Origin: Flavonifractor sp052065355 | Lineage (GTDB): Bacteria; Bacillota; Clostridia; Oscillospirales; Oscillospiraceae | Length of the DNA stretch: 64,000 nucleotides | Reading direction: 5' to 3' | Assembly (NCBI RefSeq): GCF_052065355.1 | Contig: NZ_JBQHUF010000014.1 | Span: 35,361 to 99,360 of the forward strand | Shown here: positions 9,127 to 17,666 of the stretch, one piece after another | Layout: each line of letters begins with the position of its first letter | How positions within the stretch are numbered: the stretch's first letter is position 1 | Made by a program: the position numbers and the translations under genes | The notes under the pieces: generated by a model | Databases searched by the model: none | Seen by the model: the letters and a program-made list of their open reading frames with translations, nothing else | What the model was told of the DNA's origin: nothing

Positions 9127-10248
9127 TCAGCGGCTCACCAGCTTGCCGCGGAAAAAGACGTCCTTGACGTCCAGATTTTTGTCCAGAATGACCACGTTGG
9201 CCCGCTTGCCGGGCTCCAGGCTGCCTGCACGGCTGAAGATGCCGATGGCCTTGGCGGGGTTCACCGCCGCCGCCCGCACCGCGTCCGCCAGGGGGATGCC
9301 GAAGGACACCGCGGTCTTCATACAATTCATCAAATCAGTCACCGAGCCGGCCAGGGTGCCGTCGGCCAGGGTGGCGTGCTTGCCCTTCACGGTCACGTCC
9401 TGACCGCCCAGGGTGTAGTCGCCGTCTGGCATACCGGCGGCCCGCATGGTGTCGGAGATCAGAATGACCCGTTTGGGACCAAACATCTTGAACACCGCCC
9501 GCACCACAGAGGGGTGGATATGGACGCCGTCGCAGATCAGCTCCACCTTGCACAGGGGAGTATCCAGGGCGGCGCCTACCACGCCGGGAGCGCGGTGGCT
9601 GAAAGGAGGCATGCCGTTGAACAGGTGGGTCACCTGGCGGGCACCCAGCCGGAAGGCCTCCATGGCGGTGTCATAGTCTGCCGTGGTATGGGCCAGGGAT
9701 ACCGTGACCTCCCCTTCCACAGCCTCCACAAACTCCATGGCGCCGGGCTCCTCGGGAGCCAGAGACACCAGCTTCACCAGACCGTGGGAGGCGGCCATCA
9801 GCCGCCGGAACATGGCCACGTCGGGAGCGTGGAGCCAGGCGCCGTTCTGGGCGCCTTTCTTGGCCATGGAGAGGAAGGGTCCCTCCAGGTTGATACCGCA
9901 CAGGGCAGCACCGGGCTTGTCGGCCTCCTTGTGGGCGGCGGCCACCTGACACACCTTTGTCAACTGCTCCTCCAGCAGAGTCATGCCGGCGGGGCAGATC
10001 TGGGTCACGCCCCGGGACAGCTCATACTCAGCCATGACCTCCAATCCCTTCGGGTCAGCATCGGAGAAATCATACCCCTTGCAGCCGTGGAAGTGCAGGT
10101 CGGTGAGGCCGGGGATCACGTAGCAGCCGGAAGCGTCATAGCTCTGGCCGTCGTCACTGGAGTTGGAAAGGAGACGGCCGTCAAAGCACACGTCACGCTC
10201 GACAAACCCCTCATGCAGGTCGAAAACCTGACCGCCGGTTATCCGCAT
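9127..10248 (-). CDS. nagA: N-acetylglucosamine-6-phosphate deacetylase
   Basis: 373-residue amidohydrolase that converts GlcNAc-6-P to glucosamine-6-P and acetate. Seen: the metal-site motif LTDLHFHGCKGYDF, a glutamate in NLEGPFL, the SLAHTTADY and THLFNGMPP histidine motifs, ICDGVHIHP, and the catalytic Asp in ILISDTMRA. The start overlaps the nagB stop by 10 bases, indicating translational coupling. It acts directly before NagB in the amino-sugar route encoded here. Confidence 0.96.
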   Translation of the reverse strand: MRITGGQVFDLHEGFVERDVCFDGRLLSNSSDDGQSYDASGCYVIPGLTDLHFHGCKGYDFSDADPKGLEVMAEYELSRGVTQICPAGMTLLEEQLTKVCQVAAAHKEADKPGAALCGINLEGPFLSMAKKGAQNGAWLHAPDVAMFRRLMAASHGLVKLVSLAPEEPGAMEFVEAVEGEVTVSLAHTTADYDTAMEAFRLGARQVTHLFNGMPPFSHRAPGVVGAALDTPLCKVELICDGVHIHPSVVRAVFKMFGPKRVILISDTMRAAGMPDGDYTLGGQDVTVKGKHATLADGTLAGSVTDLMNCMKTAVSFGIPLADAVRAAAVNPAKAIGIFSRAGSLEPGKRANVVILDKNLDVKDVFFRGKLVSR

Positions 10249-10991
10249 ACGGGCACACCCGCTTCCACCAGCTTGCTCAGGGCGGCCTTGTCAGCCACCA
10301 GGGTCACGTCGGGATGGAGCTGCAGCACAGAGGCGGGCACATCCTTGGTCACCGGGCCGGCAAAGGCCTTCACCACCGCGTCCGCCTTGTCCTCGCCGCT
10401 GACCACCATCAGGATCCGCCGGGCATTCATGATGTTCTTGATGCCCATGCTCAGGGCGTGACGGGGCACGTCGTCCCGGCTATCAAAGAAGCGGGTGTTG
10501 GCGTCGATGGTGCGGTCGGTGAGGGTGACCACGTGGGTCTCCAGGCCGAAGTCGTCGCCGGGCTCGTTGAAGGCGATGTGGCCGTTGTGGCCCATACCCA
10601 GCAGCTGCAGATCAATGCCGCCCAGGTCCTGGATCAGCTTGTTGTAGGCCGCACACTCGGCGTTGGGGTCCTTAGCCAGACCGTTGAGCACATGGGTGTT
10701 CTCCGGCTTGATATCGATGTGGTTAAACAGATTGTCCTGCATGAAGTAGCGGTAGCTCTGCTCATGGTGGGGAGACAGGCCCAGGTACTCGTCCAGGTTC
10801 ACGGACCGGACCTCGGCGAAGGACAGGTCGCCCTTCTTGTACCAGTCCACCAGCTGCTTATAAGTACCCACAGGAGTACCGCCGGTAGCCAGACCCAGCA
10901 CGCAGTCGGGCTTATAGATCACCTGGGCGGAGATGATGTTGGCCGCCCGACGGCTCATGGCATTGTAATCTTCCGATTGATAAATACGCAT
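10239..10991 (-). CDS. nagB: Glucosamine-6-phosphate deaminase
   Basis: 250-residue isomerase/deaminase turning glucosamine-6-P into fructose-6-P and ammonia. Seen: LGLATGGTPVGTY phosphate-binding loop, SVNLDEYLGL with the catalytic Asp region, and GMGHNGHIAFNEPG. Slightly short compared with the 266-residue enterobacterial enzyme, like other Firmicute NagB proteins that lack the allosteric tail. Lies between the lyase gene and nagA in one leftward operon. Confidence 0.97.
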   Translation of the reverse strand: MRIYQSEDYNAMSRRAANIISAQVIYKPDCVLGLATGGTPVGTYKQLVDWYKKGDLSFAEVRSVNLDEYLGLSPHHEQSYRYFMQDNLFNHIDIKPENTHVLNGLAKDPNAECAAYNKLIQDLGGIDLQLLGMGHNGHIAFNEPGDDFGLETHVVTLTDRTIDANTRFFDSRDDVPRHALSMGIKNIMNARRILMVVSGEDKADAVVKAFAGPVTKDVPASVLQLHPDVTLVADKAALSKLVEAGVPVCG

Positions 10992-11009
10992 ACCGATCTT
11001 CTCCTATAT

Positions 11010-11915
11010 TCAGCAGTACTTGGCGATGGCGGCGGCGATCATGGCGGCGGCCTCGTCTACCACGGCGGCGTCACTGTCGATCAGGCCGGGCATGGGCTTG
11101 CGGACGGAACCGCAGTTCACACCGTTCTTGGCCAGGACAGCCTTCATCACGGCATACAGGTTGCCGTGGGCAGAGCACATCTTGTAGATGATGCGGCAGA
11201 TGTCGTTCTGGATCTCACGGGCGGGCTCCATCTCGCCCTTCTGGAAGTGCTCATACACCTTCAGGAAGAGCTCGGGCATGACGGCGTAGGTGCCGCCGAT
11301 GCCGGCGCAGGCGCCCATGGCCAGGCCGGAGACATACTGCTCGTCGGGACCGTTGAAAACCAGCACGCCGGCGTCACGCCACATCTGGATGTCCTGGACG
11401 GGCATTGAGGAGTTCTTCACGCCGATGACCCGGGGATTCTTCTTCATCTCAGCCAGCAGAGAGGGAGTGAGGGCCACGCCGGCCAGCTGGGGGATGTTGT
11501 AGATGACGAAGTCAGTATTGGGAGCGGCGGCGGAGATGTCGTTCCAGTACTGGGCAATGCCGTACTCAGGCAGGTGGAAGTAGATGGGAGGGATGGCGGC
11601 GATGGCGTCCACGCCCAGGCTCTCGGCATGGGCGGCCAGCTCACAGGAGTCGGCGGTGTTGTTGCAGGCCACATGGGCAATGATGACCACCTTGCCCTTG
11701 GCCTCAGCCATCACGTTCTCCAGTACCACCTTGCGCTCAGCCACGCTCTGGTAGATGCACTCACCGGAGGAGCCGCCCACATACAGGCCGTTGACGCCCT
11801 TGTCGATGAGGTAGCGGGTCAGGGCACGGACACCCTCGGGGGAGATGTTGCCGGCCTCGTCATAGCAGGCATAGAAGGCGGGGATTACGCCCTGGTACTT
11901 TTTCAGATCGCTCAT
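11010..11915 (-). CDS. nanA: N-acetylneuraminate lyase (DapA/NanA family)
   Basis: 301-residue class I aldolase, predicted to split N-acetylneuraminate into ManNAc and pyruvate. Evidence: LYVGGSSGE (substrate carboxylate loop), YNIPQLAGV with the catalytic Tyr, and VIGVKNSS with the Schiff-base Lys. These match sialic acid lyases better than dihydrodipicolinate synthases, which usually have GTTGE and YNVPGRT. The location between sugar permease genes and nagB supports the assignment. Another DapA-family aldolase activity remains possible. Confidence 0.9.
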   Translation of the reverse strand: MSDLKKYQGVIPAFYACYDEAGNISPEGVRALTRYLIDKGVNGLYVGGSSGECIYQSVAERKVVLENVMAEAKGKVVIIAHVACNNTADSCELAAHAESLGVDAIAAIPPIYFHLPEYGIAQYWNDISAAAPNTDFVIYNIPQLAGVALTPSLLAEMKKNPRVIGVKNSSMPVQDIQMWRDAGVLVFNGPDEQYVSGLAMGACAGIGGTYAVMPELFLKVYEHFQKGEMEPAREIQNDICRIIYKMCSAHGNLYAVMKAVLAKNGVNCGSVRKPMPGLIDSDAAVVDEAAAMIAAAIAKYC

Positions 11916-11965
11916 GATATATTCCTTCTCTCAAAAAAGTTAAAAACAACACACAAAGAAAGGGA

Positions 11966-12811
11966 TCAGCCCTTGACTGCGCCCATGGCGATGCCCTGGG
12001 TGAAGTACTTCTGGAAGGCGATAAACACCACCACGATGGGGATGGCGGCCAGGGCCGCACCGGCCATGATCAGACCGAAGTCGCTGGACATTTCGCCCTG
12101 CAGGTTGGCGATGGCCAGAGGCAGGGTCCAGTTCGTGTCGCTGGTGAGCATGACCAGCTGGAGGAAGTAATCGTTCCAGGTGTTGACGAAGGTAAAGATG
12201 GCCAGCGCGCCGATGCCCGGCTTGATCATGGGGAACACCACGCTGAAGAAGGTGCGCAGCTCACCGGCACCGTCCACGCGGGCAGCCTCCAGGATCTCGT
12301 TGGGGATGGTCTCGGAGAACTGCTTCATCAGGAAGACACCGAAAGGCCAGCCAACGGTGGGCAGGATCACGGCCCACAGGTTGTCGTTCATGTGGAAGAA
12401 AGTCATCTCCTGCAGCAGGGGGATCACGATGACCTGCTTGGGCAGGGCCATGGCGCAGATGATGATGGTAAACAGGATGCCCCGGCCATAGAACCGCTTC
12501 TTGCCCAGAGCGTAGCCGGCCAGGGCGGCGGTGAGGCAGGTGAGGATCATAGCCATGGCGGAGATGAAGATGATATTGAACAGCCAATGGAACGCGGGAT
12601 GCTCAAACAGCCGCGCATAGTTGTCCATGGTAGGCTCCTGAGGGAACCAGATGGGATAGTTGGCATTGATCTCGATCTTGTTCTTGAAGGAACCGGTCAC
12701 GATCCAGTACAGGGGGAACAGGAAGAAGATGGCCAACAGGATCAGCACCACCGCCGAAAATACCTTGTAGCCGGTGGAAGTGCCGCTCAGATCCGTATTT
12801 TTCGCTTTCAT
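11966..12811 (-). CDS. Carbohydrate ABC transporter permease (MalG type)
   Basis: 281-residue inner-membrane permease with six predicted membrane segments and the ATPase-coupling EAA loop (EAARVDGAGELRTF...PMIKPG). It ends in the family-typical KYFTQGIAMGAVKG. Pairs with the permease just upstream; 17 bases separate them. It is the second channel subunit of the importer whose binding protein is at 13893-15242. Confidence 0.94.
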   Translation of the reverse strand: MKAKNTDLSGTSTGYKVFSAVVLILLAIFFLFPLYWIVTGSFKNKIEINANYPIWFPQEPTMDNYARLFEHPAFHWLFNIIFISAMAMILTCLTAALAGYALGKKRFYGRGILFTIIICAMALPKQVIVIPLLQEMTFFHMNDNLWAVILPTVGWPFGVFLMKQFSETIPNEILEAARVDGAGELRTFFSVVFPMIKPGIGALAIFTFVNTWNDYFLQLVMLTSDTNWTLPLAIANLQGEMSSDFGLIMAGAALAAIPIVVVFIAFQKYFTQGIAMGAVKG

Positions 12812-12828
12812 GTTCTCTCACTCCCCCC

Positions 12829-13764
12829 TTAGTCTGTCTTGACCAGCTTGAACTGGATGGCCGAGAAGATGGCAATGATGATGGCCAGAATCACGCCGAT
12901 GGCGTTGGCGTAACCCAGATCGTTGAGCCGGTATGCGGTATCGTATACCTGATACATGATGGTCATGGTGGAATTCAGCGGTCCGCCCTTGGTCAGCAGC
13001 TGGATCAGAGCGAAGCACTGGAAGGAGTTGATGGTGGTGATGACCAGCACATACAGCGTGGTGGGCAGGATCTGGGGCCACTTGATCTTCCAGAACACCT
13101 GGAGCTTGGTGGCGCCGTCCACCTGAGCCGCTTCCACCAGGGACTGGTCCACGTTGCCCAGAGCCGCCACGTACAGCACGATGGGCTGGCCGATGGAGGT
13201 GGTGAACAGGATCAGAATGATGAACCAAATGGCGGTGGACGAAGTGCCCAGCCAGTCAAAGCCCTTGGTGCCGGTCAGCTGATTGAGTATGCCATAGTAG
13301 GGATGGAGGATCCACTTCCATACCACGGTGATAGCCACGGAGCCGGTAACCACCGGCAGGTAGAATACACAGCGGAAGAAGGAGCGGGGCACAGAGTGCA
13401 TTTTGTAAATCGCGGAGCTCACCCACAGGGAGAAGGCGGTGACTGTGGGCACCGCCACCAGTACGATGAGCACCGTGTTCAGGAAGCCCCGGTGGAAAAT
13501 GGGATCGTTAAACAGCTTGATGTAGTTGTCCAGTCCGGCAAAGCCCTTGATGCCGCCCAGGCCATACTCCGTGAAACTGTAAAACACGCAGATGAACATG
13601 GGTACCACCACGAAGGACACAAAGAAAATCAGACTGGGCAGCAGGAACAGGTAAGCGGAAATGGTTTCTCTCCGGACCAATGCCTTGCTCATGCCGGAGA
13701 ACTGGGAACGCTTTTCCTTTTTCGGCTTCCGCTTGGCCGGAGCCGCTGCGGTGTTTTGCGCCAT
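12829..13764 (-). CDS. Carbohydrate ABC transporter permease (MalF type)
   Basis: 311-residue permease with a basic cytoplasmic N terminus (AKRKPKKEKRS), about six membrane segments and the coupling EAA loop (EAAQVDGATKLQVFWKIKWPQILP). It forms the membrane channel with the MalG-type partner. Its gene follows the binding-protein gene across a hairpin at 13817-13856 that probably lowers permease expression relative to the binding protein. Confidence 0.94.
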   Translation of the reverse strand: MAQNTAAAPAKRKPKKEKRSQFSGMSKALVRRETISAYLFLLPSLIFFVSFVVVPMFICVFYSFTEYGLGGIKGFAGLDNYIKLFNDPIFHRGFLNTVLIVLVAVPTVTAFSLWVSSAIYKMHSVPRSFFRCVFYLPVVTGSVAITVVWKWILHPYYGILNQLTGTKGFDWLGTSSTAIWFIILILFTTSIGQPIVLYVAALGNVDQSLVEAAQVDGATKLQVFWKIKWPQILPTTLYVLVITTINSFQCFALIQLLTKGGPLNSTMTIMYQVYDTAYRLNDLGYANAIGVILAIIIAIFSAIQFKLVKTD

Positions 13765-13816
13765 GAGTCTCTCCCCTCTTTCAACGTAGTCTCGCTTTCC
13801 CGGGATTCACACCGGG

Positions 13817-13856
13817 ATAAAAAGCTGTGCCCGCCCCCTCACAGGGAGCGGGCACA
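13817..13856 (-). terminator. Intercistronic attenuating hairpin after the binding-protein gene
   Basis: On the minus strand a 13-bp GC-rich stem (TGTGCCCGCTCCC with its complement) is followed by GCTTTTT. It lies inside the operon between the binding protein and permease genes, a position where leaky terminators set the binding protein above the membrane subunits. Confidence 0.8.
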
Positions 13857-13892
13857 ACATTCTTGCTTGATGTCAGACCGTAACGGTCAGGA

Positions 13893-15242
13893 TCAGCCGA
13901 TGTTGGCGTTGGCCTGCTGCACAAAGTCGTCAGCCGCAGTCTGGGCGTCGGCACCGGTGGTCATGATCGCCTGGAGCATGGGCCACCACAGAGCGCGCTG
14001 CTCAGTCCAGCCGCCGGTCAGGTTGTAGTAACGGCCCAGATAGTTGCTCATCAGAGCGAAGGGAGCGCGCAGATCGGCGTCCTCAGCGTCGGCATAGACG
14101 TCGCCCCACTCGGAGTGCACGGGGAAGAAGCCGGTGGTCTTCACAGCCTCAACGCCGGTGGTCTGGTCGTTGCACACGAAGTCGATGAACTTCTTGGCGG
14201 CCTCGATCTTAGCCTCGTCGCCGTTGTCGAACACGCCGAAGCCGTAGGGGCCAGCCATCTCCAGCTCGGGCTCGCCGTCGTCAGAGGGGAAAGCCATGGC
14301 GAAGGGAGTGAACTGGGTCTGCTCAGCATACTGAGTGTAGTTGGAGTAGTTCCAGCAGAAGGTGACAGCACAAGTCTGGTTGGCAAAAGCCTGCAGCTCG
14401 TCGGCAGCGGCGAAGCTGGCGTTGGCGGAAATGGACTTGTTGTTCACCATGCTCTGCAGCAGCTGCAGGGCCTTCACGTTGTTCTCGCTGTTGGCGTTGT
14501 AGGAGCTGCCGTCCTCGGTGACATAGTAGTCGGAGTACAGGTTGTTCACCAGAGCGCGGGTGCCCTGGTCGCCGCCCTGGGCGCCGCAGTAGATGATGCC
14601 GGGCACGGTGATGTTGATGGTGCCGGCAGCAGAGGCGTCACGGATGGCCTCCATAGCCTTCACGAAGTTGTCGGTAGTCCAGGTACGGGTCTCTTCGTCG
14701 ATGTACTGCAGGGCGTCGGCAGCCTCAAAGGCCTCATAGTTGATGGCCATGCAGTGGGCGGCAACGCTCAGGGGATACATGTAGTAAGTACCATCCAGCT
14801 GGGACACGGAGGAGATACCCTCGGCGATGTCAGAGCCGCCGCTCTCCCACAGGTCGCCCAGGTCCACCATCAGGTCGTTGCGAGCGTAGTTGCCCACGAT
14901 GCGCTCGGGACCCTCAAAGATGATGTCGGGAGCCTGCTTGGAGGTGATGGCGGTGGTCAGCTTCTGGTCGCCGTCCTGATAGTTGATGGGAGTGACGGTC
15001 ACGTTGATGTCGGGGTTGGCCTCGTTGAAGGCAGCCACGATGGGCTCCCAGGCAGCAGCGTCGGTGAAGCCGCCGATGTTGAAGGACCACAGGTTCAGCT
15101 CAATAGCGCCGGTGTTGGAGCCGCCGGTCTCGCCGCCAGCCGCGGGGGACTCGGTGCTGCCCTGAGTGCCGTTGCCGCAGGAGGCCAGTCCGAGGGTCAT
15201 GCCAGCAGCCAGCAGGAGGGCAAGGGGTTTCTTCATGTTCAT
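13893..15242 (-). CDS. Extracellular sugar-binding lipoprotein of CUT1 ABC importer
   Basis: 449-residue solute-binding protein. It has a signal peptide with a lipobox (LGLASCGN, cysteine near 23), a Ser/Gly/Glu-rich linker, then a MalE-like two-lobed domain (VAAFNEANPDINVTVTP near the start, FCWNY and WWPM near the end). GAGGAGG lies eight bases before the ATG. First gene of the leftward sialic acid operon, with a good sigma-A promoter at 15304-15332. Ligand is inferred to be sialic acid or ManNAc from the downstream enzymes. Confidence 0.93.
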   Translation of the reverse strand: MNMKKPLALLLAAGMTLGLASCGNGTQGSTESPAAGGETGGSNTGAIELNLWSFNIGGFTDAAAWEPIVAAFNEANPDINVTVTPINYQDGDQKLTTAITSKQAPDIIFEGPERIVGNYARNDLMVDLGDLWESGGSDIAEGISSVSQLDGTYYMYPLSVAAHCMAINYEAFEAADALQYIDEETRTWTTDNFVKAMEAIRDASAAGTINITVPGIIYCGAQGGDQGTRALVNNLYSDYYVTEDGSSYNANSENNVKALQLLQSMVNNKSISANASFAAADELQAFANQTCAVTFCWNYSNYTQYAEQTQFTPFAMAFPSDDGEPELEMAGPYGFGVFDNGDEAKIEAAKKFIDFVCNDQTTGVEAVKTTGFFPVHSEWGDVYADAEDADLRAPFALMSNYLGRYYNLTGGWTEQRALWWPMLQAIMTTGADAQTAADDFVQQANANIG

Positions 15243-15303
15243 TGTCGTATCCTCCTCATTTTTAATAAAATTGCTTCTTCCCTACAAAGGACCCGTTGTA
15301 TAG

Positions 15304-15332
15304 ATTGTACAGTTCGCTAAAGGTTTTGTCAA
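15304..15332 (-). promoter_or_regulatory. Sigma-A promoter of the sialic acid import operon
   Basis: Minus strand TTGACA (15327-15332) and TACAAT (15304-15309) with a 17-base spacer, about 60 bases upstream of the binding-protein start. Confidence 0.85.
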
Positions 15333-15362
15333 TAGTGTTTCAAAAAATTTTTCTTTTCACGA

Positions 15363-15376
15363 AAATTTGCAAATTT
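15363..15376. promoter_or_regulatory. Candidate operator, perfect 14-bp palindrome
   Basis: AAATTTGCAAATTT is a perfect palindrome lying about 30 bp upstream of the -35 of the import operon, in an AT-rich gap downstream of the RpiR regulator gene. It may bind that regulator, but the other candidate site at 17566-17585 has a different sequence, so this is tentative. Confidence 0.4.
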
Positions 15377-15394
15377 CTTTCAAATTCGCCCCTG

Positions 15395-16249
15395 TCAGAT
15401 GTGCTTGTCAGAAAGCACCTCAGCCACCAGTTCCTGTCGGATGCGGCAGCCCTCCGGATCCCGGCGGCACACCTCGCCGAAGAGCACGTCGATCAGGTAG
15501 AGCTGGGCGATGCGGGCACCTACCGATCCGCCCTGCAGCGGGCCCTCCCGGGAGCCACACTGGAGCACCACATCGGCAAAGGCGGCGCCGGGGGACTTTG
15601 GGAAGCGGGTCACCAGGATCAGCCTGGCCTTCCGCTCCCGGATGATGCGCACATTCTTCAGCAGCTCCTTGGTGGAGCCGGAGTAGGAGAAGTAGATCAC
15701 CACGTCCCCGGGGGTGAGCTGAGAGGCGGCGATGGCCTGGAGGTGGGAATCCATCACCGCGGTAAAGTTCATCTGAATGGTGCTGAACAGGTGGGCGCAC
15801 TCCTGGGACAGGATCATGGACCCGCCCTGTCCCATGCACAGCACCCGGCCGGCGGAGATCACCATGTCCGCCGCCCGGCGGATGGCCTCCGGCTGGACCA
15901 GCTCCAGGGTCTGCTTCATGGCCTCCAGATCGGTGTCGAACACCTTCCGGGCCATCTCCTGCACGCTGTCCGCAGGCAGCAGCTTATCCTCCCGGGCGGG
16001 CAGCTCGCTCCGCCCGGCAGTGGCGTTGGCAATGGCCAGCTTGAAGGCACTGTAGCCCTTGTATCCCAGCCGGCGGCAGAAGCGGGAGATGGTGGCTTCC
16101 GCCACCCCCGCCTCCTCTGCCAGTTCAGAGATGGACATGAACTGGGTGCGCTGCTGGTGGATCACCGCGTAGTCGGCTACCTTCTTCTCCGCGCTGGTCA
16201 GTTCATAGTACTCGGTATTGATCTTCTCAAATACATTACTCAAGGGCAT
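15395..16249 (-). CDS. MurR/RpiR family transcriptional regulator
   Basis: 284-residue regulator with an N-terminal HTH_6 domain (recognition region EAGVAEATISRFCRRLGYKG) and a C-terminal SIS sugar-phosphate-binding domain (VLCMGQGGSMI, VVIYFSYSGSTKE). The ATG at 16249 is preferred because AAGGTGG lies five bases upstream and overlaps the stop of the epimerase gene. Located between the epimerase and importer genes, it most likely controls the amino-sugar locus, sensing a sugar phosphate such as ManNAc-6-P or GlcNAc-6-P. Confidence 0.92.
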   Translation of the reverse strand: MPLSNVFEKINTEYYELTSAEKKVADYAVIHQQRTQFMSISELAEEAGVAEATISRFCRRLGYKGYSAFKLAIANATAGRSELPAREDKLLPADSVQEMARKVFDTDLEAMKQTLELVQPEAIRRAADMVISAGRVLCMGQGGSMILSQECAHLFSTIQMNFTAVMDSHLQAIAASQLTPGDVVIYFSYSGSTKELLKNVRIIRERKARLILVTRFPKSPGAAFADVVLQCGSREGPLQGGSVGARIAQLYLIDVLFGEVCRRDPEGCRIRQELVAEVLSDKHI

Positions 16250-16259
16250 AAGCGCCACC

Positions 16260-17471
16260 TTACTCCCGGCTCAGCAGCTGCCCCAGCATCTGGTCGCACA
16301 TGATGAGCATACGAGGCAGGTGGAAAGGACCCTTGAAGGTGGAACCCTTGCAGGCGGGCATGGTGGGCTTGCCGTCCCGGCGGAGATAGCCGTACCAGTC
16401 GCCGTACTCGGGATCGGAGAAGTGCTCCTTGCAGTAGTCCAGGGTGCGCTCGAACCAGGTAAGATACTTCTCATCCCCGGTGTCGCGGTAGATCATCAGA
16501 GAGGCAATGAGGATCTCGTCATGGGGCCACCACAGCTTCATGTCGTGCTCATAGGCCTCGGGGGGACGGCCCAGGCAGTCGATAAAGTAGAGCAGTCCGC
16601 CGTACTCGTAGTCCCAGCCGGCATTGATGGCCTGGTCGAAGATCTTCACAGCGGTGGCGTGCTGGTCCTTATCTCCCTTGCGGTTGGCGTCCTCCATCAG
16701 GAACCAGGAGCACTCAATGTCGTGGCCGGGGTTGACCACACGGCCCTCGGTAACGTCGCCCCGGAACTCACCGTTGGGACCCACGCTCTCCAGGGTGCAG
16801 CCCAGCTCAGGCTTATAGTGGTAGCGGAAGATCTCGTCCACACACTGCTGGGCCCGCTCGTTGTACAGAGCCTCCTGCTCGGGGTCCACCCGGCGCAGCA
16901 CGGAGGTGATGTTCAGGTAGATCATGGGGTTGGCCAGGGCACGGCCGGACCGGGTCTCGGGGATGGTCTTGGGACCCATGCCGGTGGGGTCCTGGATCAG
17001 GCCCTGATTCAGGTTCCAGATCAGGTCATAGGCGGCCCGGGCACGGTCCAGGCACTCCTTGTCCCCGGTGACGCCGTAGTACTCCGCGTTGGCAATGGCA
17101 TAAAAGCCCTCGGAGAAGCAGTAGCGGCGCTGACGGAGAGGCTTGCCGTCCCCGGTGACGGTGAAGTACATCCGGTTGCCCGCTTCCCGGTTGATGCAGT
17201 ACTTCTCCATAAAATCCAGGCAACTCTTGCTGGCGTTCAGCCACTCGTCCTTCACGCCGTAGGTGTGGCACAGATAGGCAAACGTCCAGGCGCACCGGCC
17301 CTGCATCCACACGCTCTTGTCAGTGGAGAACACCTTGCCCTCCCGGTCCAGACAGGTGTACACACCGCCGTGCACCAGGTCCATACCATTCTTCAGCCAG
17401 AAAGAAACGCTGCGCTCCAGCTCCTCCTGGATCCACTTCCGATGCCCTTGCAGGCGAGCAGTCATATCCAT
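16260..17471 (-). CDS. AGE family epimerase (N-acylglucosamine 2-epimerase, RenBP-like)
   Basis: 403-residue (alpha/alpha)6-barrel epimerase predicted to interconvert ManNAc and GlcNAc. It resembles renin-binding-protein-type epimerases: NPGHDIECSWFLM and KLWWPHDE with the conserved catalytic histidines, DPEYGDWYGYL, and a KGPFHLPRMLIMCDQML ending. The ATG at 17471 follows AAAGGTGG; a GTG at 17486 overlaps that site. The gene is divergent from the kinase at 17667, with promoters for both between. No NanE-type ManNAc-6-P epimerase is present in the window. Confidence 0.93.
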   Translation of the reverse strand: MDMTARLQGHRKWIQEELERSVSFWLKNGMDLVHGGVYTCLDREGKVFSTDKSVWMQGRCAWTFAYLCHTYGVKDEWLNASKSCLDFMEKYCINREAGNRMYFTVTGDGKPLRQRRYCFSEGFYAIANAEYYGVTGDKECLDRARAAYDLIWNLNQGLIQDPTGMGPKTIPETRSGRALANPMIYLNITSVLRRVDPEQEALYNERAQQCVDEIFRYHYKPELGCTLESVGPNGEFRGDVTEGRVVNPGHDIECSWFLMEDANRKGDKDQHATAVKIFDQAINAGWDYEYGGLLYFIDCLGRPPEAYEHDMKLWWPHDEILIASLMIYRDTGDEKYLTWFERTLDYCKEHFSDPEYGDWYGYLRRDGKPTMPACKGSTFKGPFHLPRMLIMCDQMLGQLLSRE

Positions 17472-17520
17472 TTTTATCAAACCCACCTTTCAAAAATAAA
17501 AAACCGGTCTCACTGCCTTC

Positions 17521-17549
17521 ATCATACCCGCCGCCACACACCCCGTCAA
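17521..17549 (-). promoter_or_regulatory. Sigma-A promoter of the epimerase-rpiR unit
   Basis: Minus strand TTGACG (17544-17549) and TATGAT (17521-17526), 17-base spacer, about 50 bases upstream of the epimerase start. Confidence 0.8.
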
Positions 17550-17565
17550 GGGAAAAAAGAAAATA

Positions 17566-17585
17566 ATTTTCAAAACGCTGAAAAT
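17566..17585. promoter_or_regulatory. Candidate operator between divergent epimerase and kinase genes
   Basis: The inverted repeat ATTTTCA-N6-TGAAAAT lies between the two divergent promoters, just upstream of a TTGACA element reading toward the kinase. TGAAA/TTTCA half-sites are common for RpiR regulators, so this is a plausible site for the locus regulator. Confidence 0.55.
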
Positions 17586-17666
17586 ATGCTTGACAGATTT
17601 AAAAAAACTGGTAGCCTATAAGCAAGGAAAGCTGTTTGTTTCTCACAAACTAAAGGAGGATCTCTT

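Noticed and set aside
11010..11915. Annotation as dihydrodipicolinate synthase (dapA)
   Set aside because: The YVGGSSGE and YNIPQLAGV motifs and the operon context favour N-acetylneuraminate lyase.
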